From positions 18,972,001 to 19,036,000 of the forward strand of contig OZ316896.1 in assembly GCA_973895155.1 (NCBI GenBank): a stretch of DNA of 64,000 nt. The letters are read 5' to 3'. The translations under genes and the position numbers were made by a program. The DNA comes from Marsupella aquatica (Eukaryota; Marchantiophyta). Below the pieces are notes generated by a model. That model ran no database searches, was not told where the DNA came from, and saw only the letters and a list, made by a program, of their open reading frames with translations. Shown here piece after piece: positions 48,401 through 59,594 of the stretch (position 1 is the first letter of the stretch; every line of letters starts with the position of its first letter).

Positions 48401-48527
48401 GAGCTAACCGGGTCAATAGGGGGCTGAGGCTGGGATTGTGCTTGCTGGCGACGATGGCACCGGCCCCGCCCGCGATGATGAGGGAGGGAGATGCCAACCC
48501 ATCCACAGTCAGGACAAGTATGCAGGG
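45449..48527 (-). pseudogene. RLE-type non-LTR retrotransposon ORF, nearly intact
   Basis: One frame runs from 48367 to 45449 (about 970 codons) with a single TAG at 46793-46795. N-terminal coding continues upstream in another frame with a zinc finger (CPDCGWVGISLPHHRGRGRC) near 48515-48450, so there is one frameshift near 48350. RT motifs, counted from 48367, are GVRPIAIGEVFLRLVSR (265-281), QFAVGIPGGCET (299-310), QVDVSNAFN (329-337), EGTRQGDPLGGPLFA (390-404) and LSDDTH (426-431). After the TAG comes a CCHC-type cluster (CTCGKPC, then H and C) and R-V-D, twelve residues, then D-V-V-V, fitting the PD-x(12-14)-D core of a restriction-like endonuclease. A KEAKYA stretch follows. There is no APE endonuclease. 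Retrotransposons of this architecture prime on nicked target DNA. Confidence 0.85.
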
Positions 48528-49084
48528 GACGCTCGTCTAGGGAGGGAGCAGGAAAGACTGGACAGGAGGTGGGGGTGGAACAGATGTGGACGAGGAGGCC
48601 GGAGGAGGATGATGAATGGGTGGAGAGGGAATGGGGTGGGGAGAGGAGCCAGGGCGACGATGGGGTGGGCAGTAGACGGGGGGGACAGGCAGAGCATCGG
48701 GCATGGGGTCATCACGAAGATGAGAGAGATCCAGTGAAGAAGAGCAAACACGAAGACGGCCACGAGGGGGAGGGGAGGACGGGGGAGAAGTGTGGGGTGG
48801 GGCTGGGCGCTTGCCCCGCGCCAACACTCTCAACGCAGACATGACAGGCCTCAATCCGATAAAAGCAAAAACGCATCAAGAAACAACAAAAGGCCAATCG
48901 AGACAAGTGAAAAGAAAGGGGAGGCGATGGAGAGAGCCCATTGCATCAGGCCGAGAAACGGTGCCACCGCTAGCCTAGGAAACCGTTGAGCAGGTGCAGG
49001 AACAGTAAGGAACAAAGCTTAAGCGCCCGTCGAGCTGGGGAGTCGACGCGAGTGAAGATCCATCCTCTGGATTGAGCGTGCGGC
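48528..49084 (-). other. Leader between the monomer array and the non-LTR ORF
   Basis: Pyrimidine/proline-codon-rich on the minus strand. A 105-codon minus-strand frame (48854-48537) directly precedes the zinc-finger region and could be its low-complexity N-terminal extension in another frame. Confidence 0.4.
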
Positions 49085-49960
49085 TACAGCTCCCGAAGGC
49101 GACAACCAATTGGAGGAGAAAGCGATGGCCTAAAGCCGATGTGACTCGCTCATACGTTGACCCAAATCGAGTCGTGAAGACGCCAAGATCGCCAAACGCG
49201 CAGCCAATGTGAAAAACGGCGAAACCTAAATCTGACGTAACTTGCTCAATTGGTGACCGTTTGGGGCGCAATTCATATCGATCTTCACCGCCTCGCCACG
49301 ATCTTTCCAAAGCTATCAAGAACACCCAGATCCAAAACTCCTGGAGAAAGTTACGACCCAAATTGAGTCGCGAAATCGCCAAAATCGTCAAACGCGCAAA
49401 AAAAGTGAAAAAACGACGAAACCTAAATCCGATGTAACTCGATCATAGGGTGACCGTTTGGGGCGCAAGTCGTATCGATCTTCACCGCCTCGCCAATATC
49501 TTTCCAAAGCCGTCAAGACTCCCAGATCCGAAACTCCTGGAGAAAGTTACGACCCAAATTGAGTCGCGAAATCGCCCAAATCGCCAAACGCGCAGAAAAA
49601 GTGAAAAAACAGCAAAACTTAAATCCGATGTAACTCGCTCATACGGTAACCGTTTGGGGTGCAAGTCATATCGATCTTCACCGCCTCGCCAAGATCTTTC
49701 CAAAGCTGTCAAGAACTCCCAAATCCAAAACTCCCGGAGAAAGTTACGACCCAAATTGAGTCGCAAAATCGTCGAAATCGCCAAACGTGCAGAAAAAGTG
49801 AAAAAAACCGCGAGACTTAAATCCGATGTAATTTGCTCATACGGTGACCGTTTGGGGCGCAAGTCATATCGATCTTCACCGCCTCGCCAAGATCTTTCCA
49901 AAGCCGTCAAGAACTCCCAAATCCAAAACTCCCGCAGAAAGTTACGACCCAAATTCTTTC
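49085..49960. repeat. Tandem array of about 197-bp monomers
   Basis: GTTACGACCCAAATTGAGTC recurs at 49350, 49546 and 49743, with a truncated end copy (GTTACGACCCAAATT) at 49941, giving periods of 196, 197 and 198 bp. A diverged partial copy starts near 49085. Units carry GACCGTTTGGGGCGCAA and ATCGATCTTCACCGCCTCGC. The array ends abruptly at about 49958 in unique AT-rich DNA. It lies just upstream of the non-LTR ORF on that element's strand, so it may be its 5' end. ORFs inside it repeat with the monomer. Confidence 0.92.
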
Positions 49961-51756
49961 TAGCTGTGGGAGTCTAGTTCCACTCCATAAACTAGTGACG
50001 TGAAAGCAAGGAGTTCTACCTGTTAGCCAGGTCATGTCTAGTCTCTTCTCATTTAAATCAAATGACATATTCATGTCTATTCTTTGCCAAACCTTGAATA
50101 AATTGTTTCTTACTCTTTTCTAGCCACTTCAGCTTGATTCAGTACATAGTAACTCCAAGATAGATGTTCAGTATAGCCTTGGACAATTTCTACCCTTTAC
50201 AGGGAGAATTAGTTGGCATCAATTCCATTGCTTCATTTGAGGCATTTTTTATTAGACCAGACAGTGAGAAATATGACCTTTGGGTACGATTTTCAGAGTT
50301 TCCAAGTAACTTACTCTGGTGCTCAAATTCATGCACTAGTGGGATATCAAAATTGTGAATTACTAAGCCAAAGTTGGGATATGCCGTATGAGACTCGCCA
50401 AATATTAAAGTATATCTCATAGGTAAAGAACACGCAATACTCAGCAACAAGCATTCAAATGAGTTGTCTGACCGGTGTTTGCTTTGTTTTTACAAAATCA
50501 CTCAATTGCCAGAACTATATTTCCTGACTAGTCTGCCACTACTGTAACCCATATTGATAACTAAGGGTCAGATGGTGTTTTCTATTGCTCTTTGCTTATC
50601 AGGGCTTGCCACATATGTGACTTTACATCTCATTATATTTCACCATATTTGGGGGGTATTGAATCCAGCCGTGTGTGTACGTCAGGACTCGTGACGTTCA
50701 ATTGTACTATGATTCTGACGTGCAGAGTGGATGCACCAGATGGACGGACAAGACTTGCTTGAAGACATTAGCTCCAATCATGACCGCTTATCATTGTACG
50801 TTTGCTTAACATATATGTAGTAAGGGTCCTCCTTTACTCCTGAATGAAGTCTTGGAGCTCCCATAGGCCTCCCTGCTCCTGAGAGTAGGCAAATCCATCT
50901 AGTTATGGACCCTCATGAGAGGTCTCTTGCAAATTCCCTGCCACGAGGTTGCACCACATCACCACAACCAGCCACAAACAGGAATAGTCCTACTTTTAAC
51001 AATAACAAACGTGCACATTCATGTTTGTGGCAAAAACAACATAATTTTTGGGTGCCATGCAGTAAATATTAAATGTAAAAAAAACCAAAATACAAAGGAA
51101 GAGATGTCATTTAGTAAAATAAAATTACTAAAGTATTCTAATGTTTGTCAAAGATATATCAGTGTTTTATATCAAAATGCTTGTATTTTCTAATCGTTTG
51201 CAAGTTTGAAAAAACTAATCGATAGAAATGTACATAATTACAATCCCTTTGGCTCCACATTGTAAAACTAAATTAATCAATCTCCTTAGTACTTGATAAA
51301 ATCTGTCAATGTTTGATTCATTGGGAAACTCAAGATCAAGATTTAGAAACTCGTGACCTCATTAATAGTGTTTTGATAAAATTTCTCAATTATGTCACAC
51401 TCATTGGAAAGCTAGAGTAAAATTAGAATCTCATCATCTCCTTAGTATTTGACAAAATATATTAATGTTAGGTTCATTGGAAAGCTTGAGAAATTCAAAT
51501 ACTCGTGATCTAATTTTTGATGAATAATCTCAATGTCACACATTAGAAAGCTAGAGAGATTATGATCTCTTTAGTATAGTGATAAAATCTGACATGGAAT
51601 TTGTCAATGTTGGACTCAATGTTCAAAAACTAAAAGAATTCATGAACTCATGATCAAAATTTCTTATACTCACATTCATTGGAAACTAAGGCAAAGAAAT
51701 TAAAAAATTTATTTGGAACAAAACAAAATTTGTCAATTTGAGGCTCATTCAAAACT
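49961..51756. other. AT-rich spacer
   Basis: No gene is supported. From about 51280 to 51700 a very degenerate tandem repeat of about 120-130 bp is visible, with TTAGTA.TTGA.AAAAT, then TCATTGGAAA, then CTCGTGA.CT recurring. Confidence 0.5.
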
Positions 51757-52368
51757 CTTTCTTGATTAAGAGATATCACAAACTTAGCCGCTACAAATTG
51801 ATTTCTTTAATTACGTTGTCATCGCTTGTCCACAAGGCTTGCGTTCTGGCTTGAATTATTTGCATCCCTCCAATCTTCAACTAAAGCTCACTCTGAGCAC
51901 AGGTTGACGCCAAATGCAGCCTCTATGTCAAAGAAACAATTGTTGGTCTCCCCCTCACACCATAGCTTTCTTAAATAAAAAATTACAAATCCTTTATGTG
52001 AAGTGATGACTCGTTCGTTTTGTGCGTTCTTCCCACCAAATCGACAAGTGTTCTTTTGCCAATAGCTGAGTGTTGTCCTCCACTCTATCTTGTGGTGGTA
52101 ATGCTCAATGTAACTCACAAACAATCAATCAAGAATGATAGAAACACAATTTCTCCAATGTGTAAGCAAAAACTGTCAATGAAAAAACTTAATTCCTCCA
52201 CATTCAACCTTTCGTTTGATTAATCTCCTCTATATCTTTTGAACATTCTCTTTTGTACGAGCACACACCAAGACCATCGGGAGACTCAAAACCATCGGTT
52301 ACCGCCTTGCTGAAAATTGATTTCACTTCATCACACACATATTCTTTTGGAAGAACATGGGGGTCCAC
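51757..52368 (-). repeat. Dispersed 610-bp repeat, left (inverted) copy
   Basis: This is the reverse complement of 55941-56430 joined to 62274-62433. On the minus strand it encodes a broken protein-like stretch (FVSYIEHYHHKIEWRTTLSY, later CRFGGKN and FDIEAAFGVN) that also appears in the other copy. The repeat may therefore derive from a gene or transposon exon, which I do not recognise. Confidence 0.85.
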
Positions 52369-54153
52369 GGATTAATTCAGTCCTAGCTCACATAGTTAGT
52401 GCCCAGGATTGCACACAACAGCCCCACGTACTGTTGCGAATCCTTATGATCCAAGTTTGGTCCGCCCTCTCACTCCCTCTACCGCTATTTTGGATTAAAA
52501 AAGGCAGGAAAAAAAGTGTGCTTGCAACGTACCTTGATAATCCAATATGTGATCTAAGAGCCAACAAGATTCATAGATAGATTTAAATTAACCTGAGTTG
52601 CTGGGGGAGGGGGTTCACTCTATGGAGCCTGGCCATACATCATGTGCAACATTTTAGGGTTTGACCCAATTTCTTATGAGAAAGATTCTTATTATTGCCT
52701 CACCCTTTGTTTCTTTAAATCCGGCCATTTTTAATTTTACAACCCAAAAAAGACTTTAATGAATAGGCTCATTGTTCAAGTTGGCCAATGAATGAAACAT
52801 GCCCTGTCTGTTTGGAAGTATTTTGCAACATCCATCTCACAAATGATACTTTCACAGTGGTAAATTTGTGAAAGTGCTCATGATGGAAAGTTCAAGCCCC
52901 AGATGGACTTTTGTCCCAAATCATGCAATTGAAACCTGGATGGACCTAGTCCAATTTAGAGACATGAGGATAGGAGAAGGACGTCAAACTGAATGTTGAA
53001 CCCACTCCCCGACCCAGTCAAGGATGTCTAGATCATGGGATTTTTTAGACACAAATCATTTCCAAATTTGATGGCAGTACGTGGAGCATAATTCCTTGTC
53101 AGAAAGACCATGTGATGCACTTTCTATTGAGCTAAAAGTGACATGAGATTTGTGAGGGAATCCAGTTCAAAATATGACCATCCACAGTCACTGGCTAGAT
53201 CGATTAGGCGTACAAGTTTTTAATCTTTAGTGTAAATGTGCTATCCAAGCAAATTTCAAAGTCCCAATCCAGTCCATCTTAGTTGGTTGCACACTGTAAT
53301 CTTAGTTTACATAATCGGGGTCCAAATACACAATAATGCAATGTGGTCATACATAAGGTTAACATCTAGACAAACCCTCACCGAGTCAATTTTCAAAAGT
53401 GGGCCCAGGAAGTCCCTAATGTTTGCATTTACACCTCTATCAGACAAATTCCTCTGTATACTTGTATATATGTTTGCAAGATAATGTTAATTTTAAAACA
53501 TGTTTGTCAAACATGCACAATATAGCTCAACTAGCCCAATGCAAGTGAGTTGCACAGATAATGTCAAGGCAAAGCAAAGAATGTAGTGTAGGTTGAGACA
53601 TCTTATTTATCCTTGATTGCCATGTGATAAGTAACACAGTCATGTTGTCAAAGTATGAGTGATTAAGTTTAGTGTCAGGCAAGGTAAGCTATGGCTGATT
53701 CAACAATCATAAAAAAAACTCACGATGAGTCCAGCTTAAAACTCATTTCCTAATTCAGACAACACACAGATGTTTTGGATGGGATCATAAATTATAGTCT
53801 TTAATCATGACCATTTATATTATTATATATACAAAACTACGCTAACATGCTATTTAACCAAATGCCCATATCTTGCACGATTGTCATTGCAGCCATGCTG
53901 TCATCGAAGAGGGGGGGGGTGCACAAGAAGGGTGACAGTCATTGGGTTTTCTCAGGGATCAGGCGTGGTCACCTTGGGCTAAGTGGAGGGAGAAGTTTTG
54001 GTCCCGGCCTCTTTTCTTTTTTTCCCTCTCCCATGCCCACACTTTCTCTCCTTTTAACTGCCCTCCAATATGATTTAAAATTAGAACTTAAGAAAAACAT
54101 GGAAGAAAAAAGAAAGTTATCCCCCCAAAAAAGGAAATCTGACTCCTTTGCAA
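52369..54153. other. AT-rich spacer
   Basis: I see no gene, no repeat of note and no RNA gene here. The only special feature is a short G-run near 53911. Confidence 0.5.
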
Positions 54154-54163
54154 AAACCAGAAA

Positions 54164-54719
54164 CTAGGATTTACTAGAATGCCACCTGTTTTGTGCCTAA
54201 TTACTACCTACCCTTTTCTTATATTTATCAGAATGCCACTCTTTCCATCATGGGTTAAGGAAAGTTACTCCAGTTAACCCCTGAAATCAAATTTACCCCA
54301 CAAACAGTCGCAGCTCAGTCAAGGTTGTGGGCCACAAGTCAGCCAGTGCGGTTGGGCCGCAATCTGGTGCAGGCGGATAGATCTCCGTGGAGCCAGGCCG
54401 GGATTAGGAATACAGTCGGGGAGCCCGCACAGTTAGCTTGAAGCGGCAACACAATCATCGCATCAAGCACTGTAGTTGGGGGTGCGGGAGTGAGTAAAAG
54501 GGCAGTCGGGGAGGGAAACCAAAATGCAAAGAGTGGGGGCAGCCGACCCACCCCTGTGTGGAGCAAACTGAGGGTTGAAGGAAATAACCGTGAGGGAAGC
54601 GTTGGCCATGATCCAATGCGGGTCGTGAAGGAAATCTGAGGGGTACGATTCTCAGGGGTTAACTTGAGTGACTTTTCTTGACCCGTAGTGGAAAAAAGTG
54701 GCATTCTAGTAAATCCCAG
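54164..54719. mobile_element. Non-autonomous MULE derivative, 556 bp
   Basis: The ends CTAGGATTTACTAGAATGCC and GGCATTCTAGTAAATCCCAG are those of the 6.67-kb MULE. The flanks are an exact 10-bp target duplication AAACCAGAAA (54154-54163 and 54720-54729). Inside, only arm sequence remains, such as the TTAACCCCTGA block and its inverted partner; there is no transposase. It could be mobilised by a MULE of the same family. Confidence 0.93.
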
Positions 54720-54729
54720 AAACCAGAAA

Positions 54730-55940
54730 ACCTTAAATAATACCAATGTACTTCACATGTTGAGGTTCCCCTAGTGCCATTTGACATAGTTTGCACAATT
54801 ATTCTAAAACTCAGTGAATCTTATTTTAAAGATTCTGCTTGTGAGCAAACAAGGAATAAATTCAATGGGCTTGAATGGAGTGAAAGCATGAAAAAAGAAA
54901 CTTTGTGGGTTGGAAAGTAGAAAAATATATGATTTCAATAAAAGTGAATAGTAAACAAACGAAAAGGCAATGAGTGGAAACCCTCACTATGACTTTTTGA
55001 GTTGGAAAGGAGGAGAGATTTATTTTTATTAGAAAAAAGCACTTGGCTTGCATTGATAACAGTAACTTTTGTTACCAATCTGCAAAGATAAAAAAAACAT
55101 GTTCCCTTTACCTGTGACTGGTCATAATTCATTTGGAAAGCAACAAGGTCAATTAAAAGGACTCATCAAGTAAAGTTTGAGTGTACTAATAGGTTTGATT
55201 ATTGATAACCCAACTGTCCATGACATATCTTAGGCCAGGATCCTCCACATAATATGCAATAGTAGCTCGATGCCCGTGCGTTGCACGAAACATTTTGAGG
55301 TGAGAGCAAGATGTCGAGGAGATGCAAAAATGTTGAGGCGAGGGCAAGATGTCAAGGAGAGTACAACATTTTGAGGCAATGCAATGCAAAGATGTTGCTC
55401 AAGGTGAGGAAAAGACATCGAGGTGAGGAAAAGTTAGGGAGGTGAGAGAAAGATGTCAATGAGAGAAAGAGATGTTGAGGTGAGGAAAAGAAGTCAAGGT
55501 GAGGAAAGGAGGTCGAGGAGAGAAAGATGACAAGGTGAGAAAAAAATGTAAAGATGAGGAAAAGATGTCAAAGAGAGAAACGATGTTGAAGGTGACGGAA
55601 AGATATTGTAGTGAGACAAAGATGTCAAGGTGAGCAAATGGTAAGATGCCGAGTTGAGGAAAAGATGTCAAGTCAATGTGAAAATAGATGTCAAGGAGAG
55701 AAAAGATGTCAAAGAGACAAAATGTGTCAAAGGTGAGAAAAAATATATTAGTGAGATAAAGATGTCAATGTGAGTCAAATGGCAAGATGAGAGAATGATG
55801 TCAAGGTAAGGTAAAGTTGATGAGAGAACGATGTCAAGGTAAGGTAAAGTTGTTGCGGTGGTTCCATGCCAAAATGGTTGTTTGCGGTTAACTTAAATGT
55901 TCCATGCCAAAAATGTACTCTAAATACCATAAATTAAATT
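54730..55940. other. Spacer with purine-rich minisatellite
   Basis: 54730-55260 is AT-rich without features. At 55269 GATGCCCGTGCGTTGCACG forms a short hairpin (CGTGC/GCACG) directly before the purine-rich minisatellite. Confidence 0.5.
55295..55860 (+). repeat. Degenerate purine-rich minisatellite
   Basis: About 25-30 loosely conserved copies of an 18-22-bp unit close to GATGTCAAGGTGAGGAAAA. Frames through it are compositional. Confidence 0.85.
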
Positions 55941-56430
55941 GTGGACCCCCATGTTCATCCAAGGAATGTGCGTGTGATTAAGTGAAATAAATTTTTCAGC
56001 GAGGTGGTAACAGATGGTTTTGAGTCTTCCAGTGGTCTTGGTGTGTGCTCGTACAAAAGACAATGCTCGAAAGATAGAGGAGATTGATCTGGTAAAGATA
56101 CTCTCTAATTTACCAAATGGAAGGTTGAATGTGGAGGAATTGAGACAGTTTTTTTTAGGTTTTTGCTTACACATTGGAGAAATCGTGTTTCTACCATTCC
56201 TGATTGATTGTTTGTGAGTTATATTGAGCATTACGGCCACAAGATAGACAAGAGAACAACATTCAGCTATTGGCGGAAGAGCACCTGTCGTTTTGGTGGG
56301 AAGAACTCATAAAACGGGCAAGCCATCACTTCACATGAAAGTTTTGTAAGTTTTTTATTTAAGAAAGCTATGTTGTGAGGGGAAGACCAACGATTGTTTC
56401 TTTGACATAGAGCTTGCATTTGGCGTCAAC
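55941..56430 (+). repeat. Dispersed 610-bp repeat, right copy, first part
   Basis: Reverse complement of the left copy from its inner end (GTGGACCCCCATG) to GCATTTGGCGTCAAC. There the pogo-like transposon interrupts it; the copy resumes after 62273. The protein-like stretch near 56014-56217 (DLVKILSNLPNGRLNVEELR) belongs to the repeat and is followed by stops. Confidence 0.85.
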
Positions 56431-56432
56431 TA

Positions 56433-56630
56433 CCGTCTTCCCCCGAACACAGCGCCGGGGCGCTGTGTTTGAAAGTTTCAATTTTTGGGTCCTGGTGTAA
56501 AAAAGTTCCTTTTCTTCGAACACAACGTCAATTTTACACAACGCCCGGGCGCTGTGTTCAAACTTGGCTCTGTGTTCGGGGATGTCGTTGTGTTCGGGGG
56601 GGATGTCACTGTGTTCGGGGGACCCCTTGG
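56433..56630. repeat. Left inverted end with subterminal motifs
   Basis: After the terminal 24 bases, the word TGTGTTCGGGG or its complement CGAACACAACG recurs about five times up to 56625. The right end (62140-62271) has the same words (CGAACACAACGCC three times). Repeated subterminal words are usual binding sites for the element's own transposase. Confidence 0.8.
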
Positions 56631-56904
56631 GCCCTTAGCTAATACGGCCTGAGCAATAGAAGCTCGTTGAAGATAGGTTCGAGTGGGCGCAATAGTCGAC
56701 AGGATGTTCGAGGCTGTGGAAGCAAATAGAAGCTGTCGACAACTCTCACAGCTTTTCTAGAATGTTGCGAACAACAGTATGGCCCAGACATACTCCATTG
56801 AATTAAATGGCACTTTGGAACTTTATATAGTGTGCAAATCAATACATCCAGGCGCAATCGCACTGTGGCACAAATCAAACTATGATCCTCAATCTCAACC
56901 CCTA

Positions 56905-57542
56905 CTATAACTTATCTCCTGCAAAGCGATTGACCAAATTTGTGATAGCCTTGCCTTTTGGCAATAGAACATTGATTCTCCTGACTTTCTTGGCTGGTTG
57001 TGGTGATGGAGAGAACTCCGTGAAGCTATCAAGAAGATACAAATCAAAATCTTCTGTGGGTACTGGCTTCCTCACAGAGAGACATGCACTAACCCAATCA
57101 AAGCTGACGAACTTCACTCTCCCACTCCAGTAGTAAAACTCCACAGTCCCCCATTCATACTTTGCCAAAATTGTCTGCCAATTCTTGGCAATCACATGCA
57201 TCGTCATTGAACTAAACCGGTAACAAATGGAACCTCCGCATTGAAGAAATCTTCGCTTCAATAAATCAAATCGTCCTGGGCTGAATTCGTCAGGAATCAT
57301 TAGTGCATACATGCCCTCGAATGTGTCTCTTGTCTTCTCAAATGCACGAGCCAGTGCATCCATCTCAGCTTGGACATCAAGATCAGCATTTGGTCCAGTT
57401 GAGTGAAATTAGCCTCCATCTCAACATTTGACTCCAGCTTGGTGTTTGCCTCAATCTCTTTCTCAGGAATGCACTCAATGTCTGCCGTAGACTCCATTCC
57501 TGCCAACACATCAATCTGTGCGTTCTTACTCTTCTCTGCCAT
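56905..57542 (-). pseudogene. Second ORF of the pogo-like element, unknown function
   Basis: ATG 57542 opens an acidic Glu-rich N-terminus (MAEKSKNAQIDVLAG, then repeated EAN/ESN/EME words). A frame change near 57390 leads into 152 codons ending at 56905 (ALARAFEKTRDTFEGMYALM, SFDWVSACLSVRKPVPTEDF, KKVRRINVLLPKGKA). Together they would give about 210 residues. I recognise no domain. Composition and length are protein-like, and the opposite orientation to the transposase suggests an accessory gene of the element. One indel breaks it. Confidence 0.5.
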
Positions 57543-58364
57543 CGTCAGCAGCAAACAAGCATTACAAATTGAGAAATGAACAATGAGGCACCTTGCCCCC
57601 GCCACTTTGAGAAGGTTGCTCCCGCCACTTTGCAAAGGGGCGTTGTGATCGATTGGTCCAATAGAGACAAACTTTGAAAATAGACAAAACAATACCACCA
57701 TTCTCGCTCCGTCACAAAATCAAGAGGCTGCCTTGAGTAAACATCGGGAACTCGAGAGTCTTTGGCTATGGAGAGAAGGCAGCCCGAACAGCTGCAACGT
57801 ACAGGAGGGGTAAGTGGCGAACCTGACATTGAATTGACATTGATTGGGTTACCCCATCGCTCCACGCTTCTTAATCATCACTGCAGCTTGCGTAATACAA
57901 TGTCTCCCTTTTGCACAAACAAATTTTTGAGCTTTCACCAAAAATCATATTAGAAACTTTAGTGAAATAGAACTTGTGAATCGTTTGCAGCTCGCTGATG
58001 TCCAGGTTACTTGATTGACACTAACACCTCTGTGCATTGCTTTGTTGCAGCAAGGATCGAAGCCATGTAGAAACATTGCTTATCATTCATGGTCGTCAGC
58101 TCATCGTTCGACTGCCTCCTTCCTAGCTGAGAACATCAAGAGTGAAGGACAAGAACTGGTTATATAGTGCTGTCACTCATTTTTGTGCAAATTCTCGTGC
58201 AAATTGTTCATACCTTCAAGCCTGACTGGCCCCTACGTATACACTTACAGTCCTGGTCTTCATGGTTGATAATCGAGTGCAGACATTTCCATATCAGGAG
58301 AGATATTTTTGAAATGGATACCACGATAATTGAGGGAAAGGATGTCCAAGAGGTCAGTACTAAC

Positions 58365-58538
58365 CATAAAGCGAAGATGTGGCCAAAGGGTTATGAAGTA
58401 GCGATACGCAAAAATGGAGTAGGGCTCCGACAGTTCTTTATCAATAAGAGCCATGATGCAATCCAACTCGGTCTCGTCTCCATAGGAAGTGTAATTGATA
58501 GTGCCATTCCCACTGATATTGGGGGACTCACCCTCCAT
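58365..58538 (-). pseudogene. NAA30: Captured first exon of NAA30 (NatC catalytic subunit)
   Basis: Fifty-eight codons from ATG 58538 include CIMALIDKELSEPYSIFAYR followed by YFITLWPHLRF. This is the N-terminal part of the GNAT fold of NAA30/MAK3, which acetylates N-termini of the Met-Leu/Met-Ile type. The LSEPYSI and TYRYF-like runs are near-invariant in the family. The exon ends at ATG|GTTAGT, a good donor, but none of the later exons (acetyl-CoA-binding loop and C-terminus) follow. An in-frame extension to 58610 crosses a 15-bp repeat and is doubtful. The fragment lies inside the pogo-like element and is probably a transduplicated host piece. Confidence 0.85.
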
Positions 58539-59114
58539 AGGAACAGAATGCTCCAACTCCAATGCTCCAACTCCACTGCTCCAACTCCACTGCTCCTCGA
58601 AATCGACCAACCTCTGTCCAAATCAATCAATTCCCTCCTTTCCTAGTTTTCCTTTCCTCCACCTGCTCCTCTTACCTCTCCTCATCCCGCTCCTTGTCCT
58701 ACTTCTCCTCCTCCCTAATATAATCCACACCTTCCCAAGATCCCTGTCCACCAATGCCCTTCCTCCTCCTCCTCCGTTCCTTTCTCTCGCTCTTTGTCTT
58801 TCTCACGCCGTGTTTTCCTTCGCCTCTCCTGCCTCCTGCTCCAAATCTACACAATCGCCCCACACAACCTTCTCTCCTCCTCTCAGTACCCCGTTGACTC
58901 GTCTTGTCTTGTCAAGTGATCCGATCCTGTCCAGTTCTGTCCCGAGGTAGCAATATCAGCAGCAGCACCAGCACGAGAATGACTTTACACAATTCCTCTC
59001 GAGCTTATGATTTGTCGAAGCGAACAGTATCAATCAATCGTCGGTCTGGCATTCAATGTCAATTCCCATCCAATTCCTTCTCATCCCTCCTGTCTTTCCT
59101 CCCAACTTTCCTCC

Positions 59115-59355
59115 GTCAATAGTCGTCGATTGATAGTCGATACTTGAGTGGGATTGATAGTCGATAGTGAGTGGGAGACTGACATTTGATAGTCAATAGT
59201 TGATAGTCGATTGAGTGGGAGAGTGGATTTAGTTGACAGTCGATCGAGTGGGATAGTCGATCGAGTGGATTTAGTTGACAGTCAATCGAGTGGATTTAGT
59301 TGACAGTCGATCGAGTGGGAGTAGTTGACAGTCGATCGAGTGGGAGAGTGGGAGA
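59115..59355 (+). repeat. Minisatellite inside the pogo-like element
   Basis: Eight or more imperfect copies of a unit built from AGTCGATCGAGTGGGA and GGATTTAGTTGAC; unit length varies from 15 to 30 bp. Confidence 0.88.
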
Positions 59356-59594
59356 GTGGCAGAATATATTGTCCACGATCTCTTTCCTTAGGTCAAATCC
59401 TCCAAACTAGGGACTCTATGAATCCTTATGAAGGCCAGATGGTAGTCGAATGTACAATAGCTTTGCCAAAAATGCTCACAAGCATAGCTGACCACTCTCT
59501 CGTTGAATTTCATGCCTTTGTCGACTTAACCCTTGCAGGCAGGGTTAAAAGTGCTATGTGTAGGAGGTTGTCGCCCCTGCCATTCATTTGGTAG

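Noticed and set aside
49085-49960. CRISPR-like or coding repeat array
   Set aside because: Monomers are about 197 bp and uniform throughout without unique spacers; this is plant DNA. Frames on both strands simply repeat with the monomer.
58167-58646. 159-codon plus-strand ORF in the pogo-like element
   Set aside because: It is antisense to the NAA30 exon, whose protein match is decisive.
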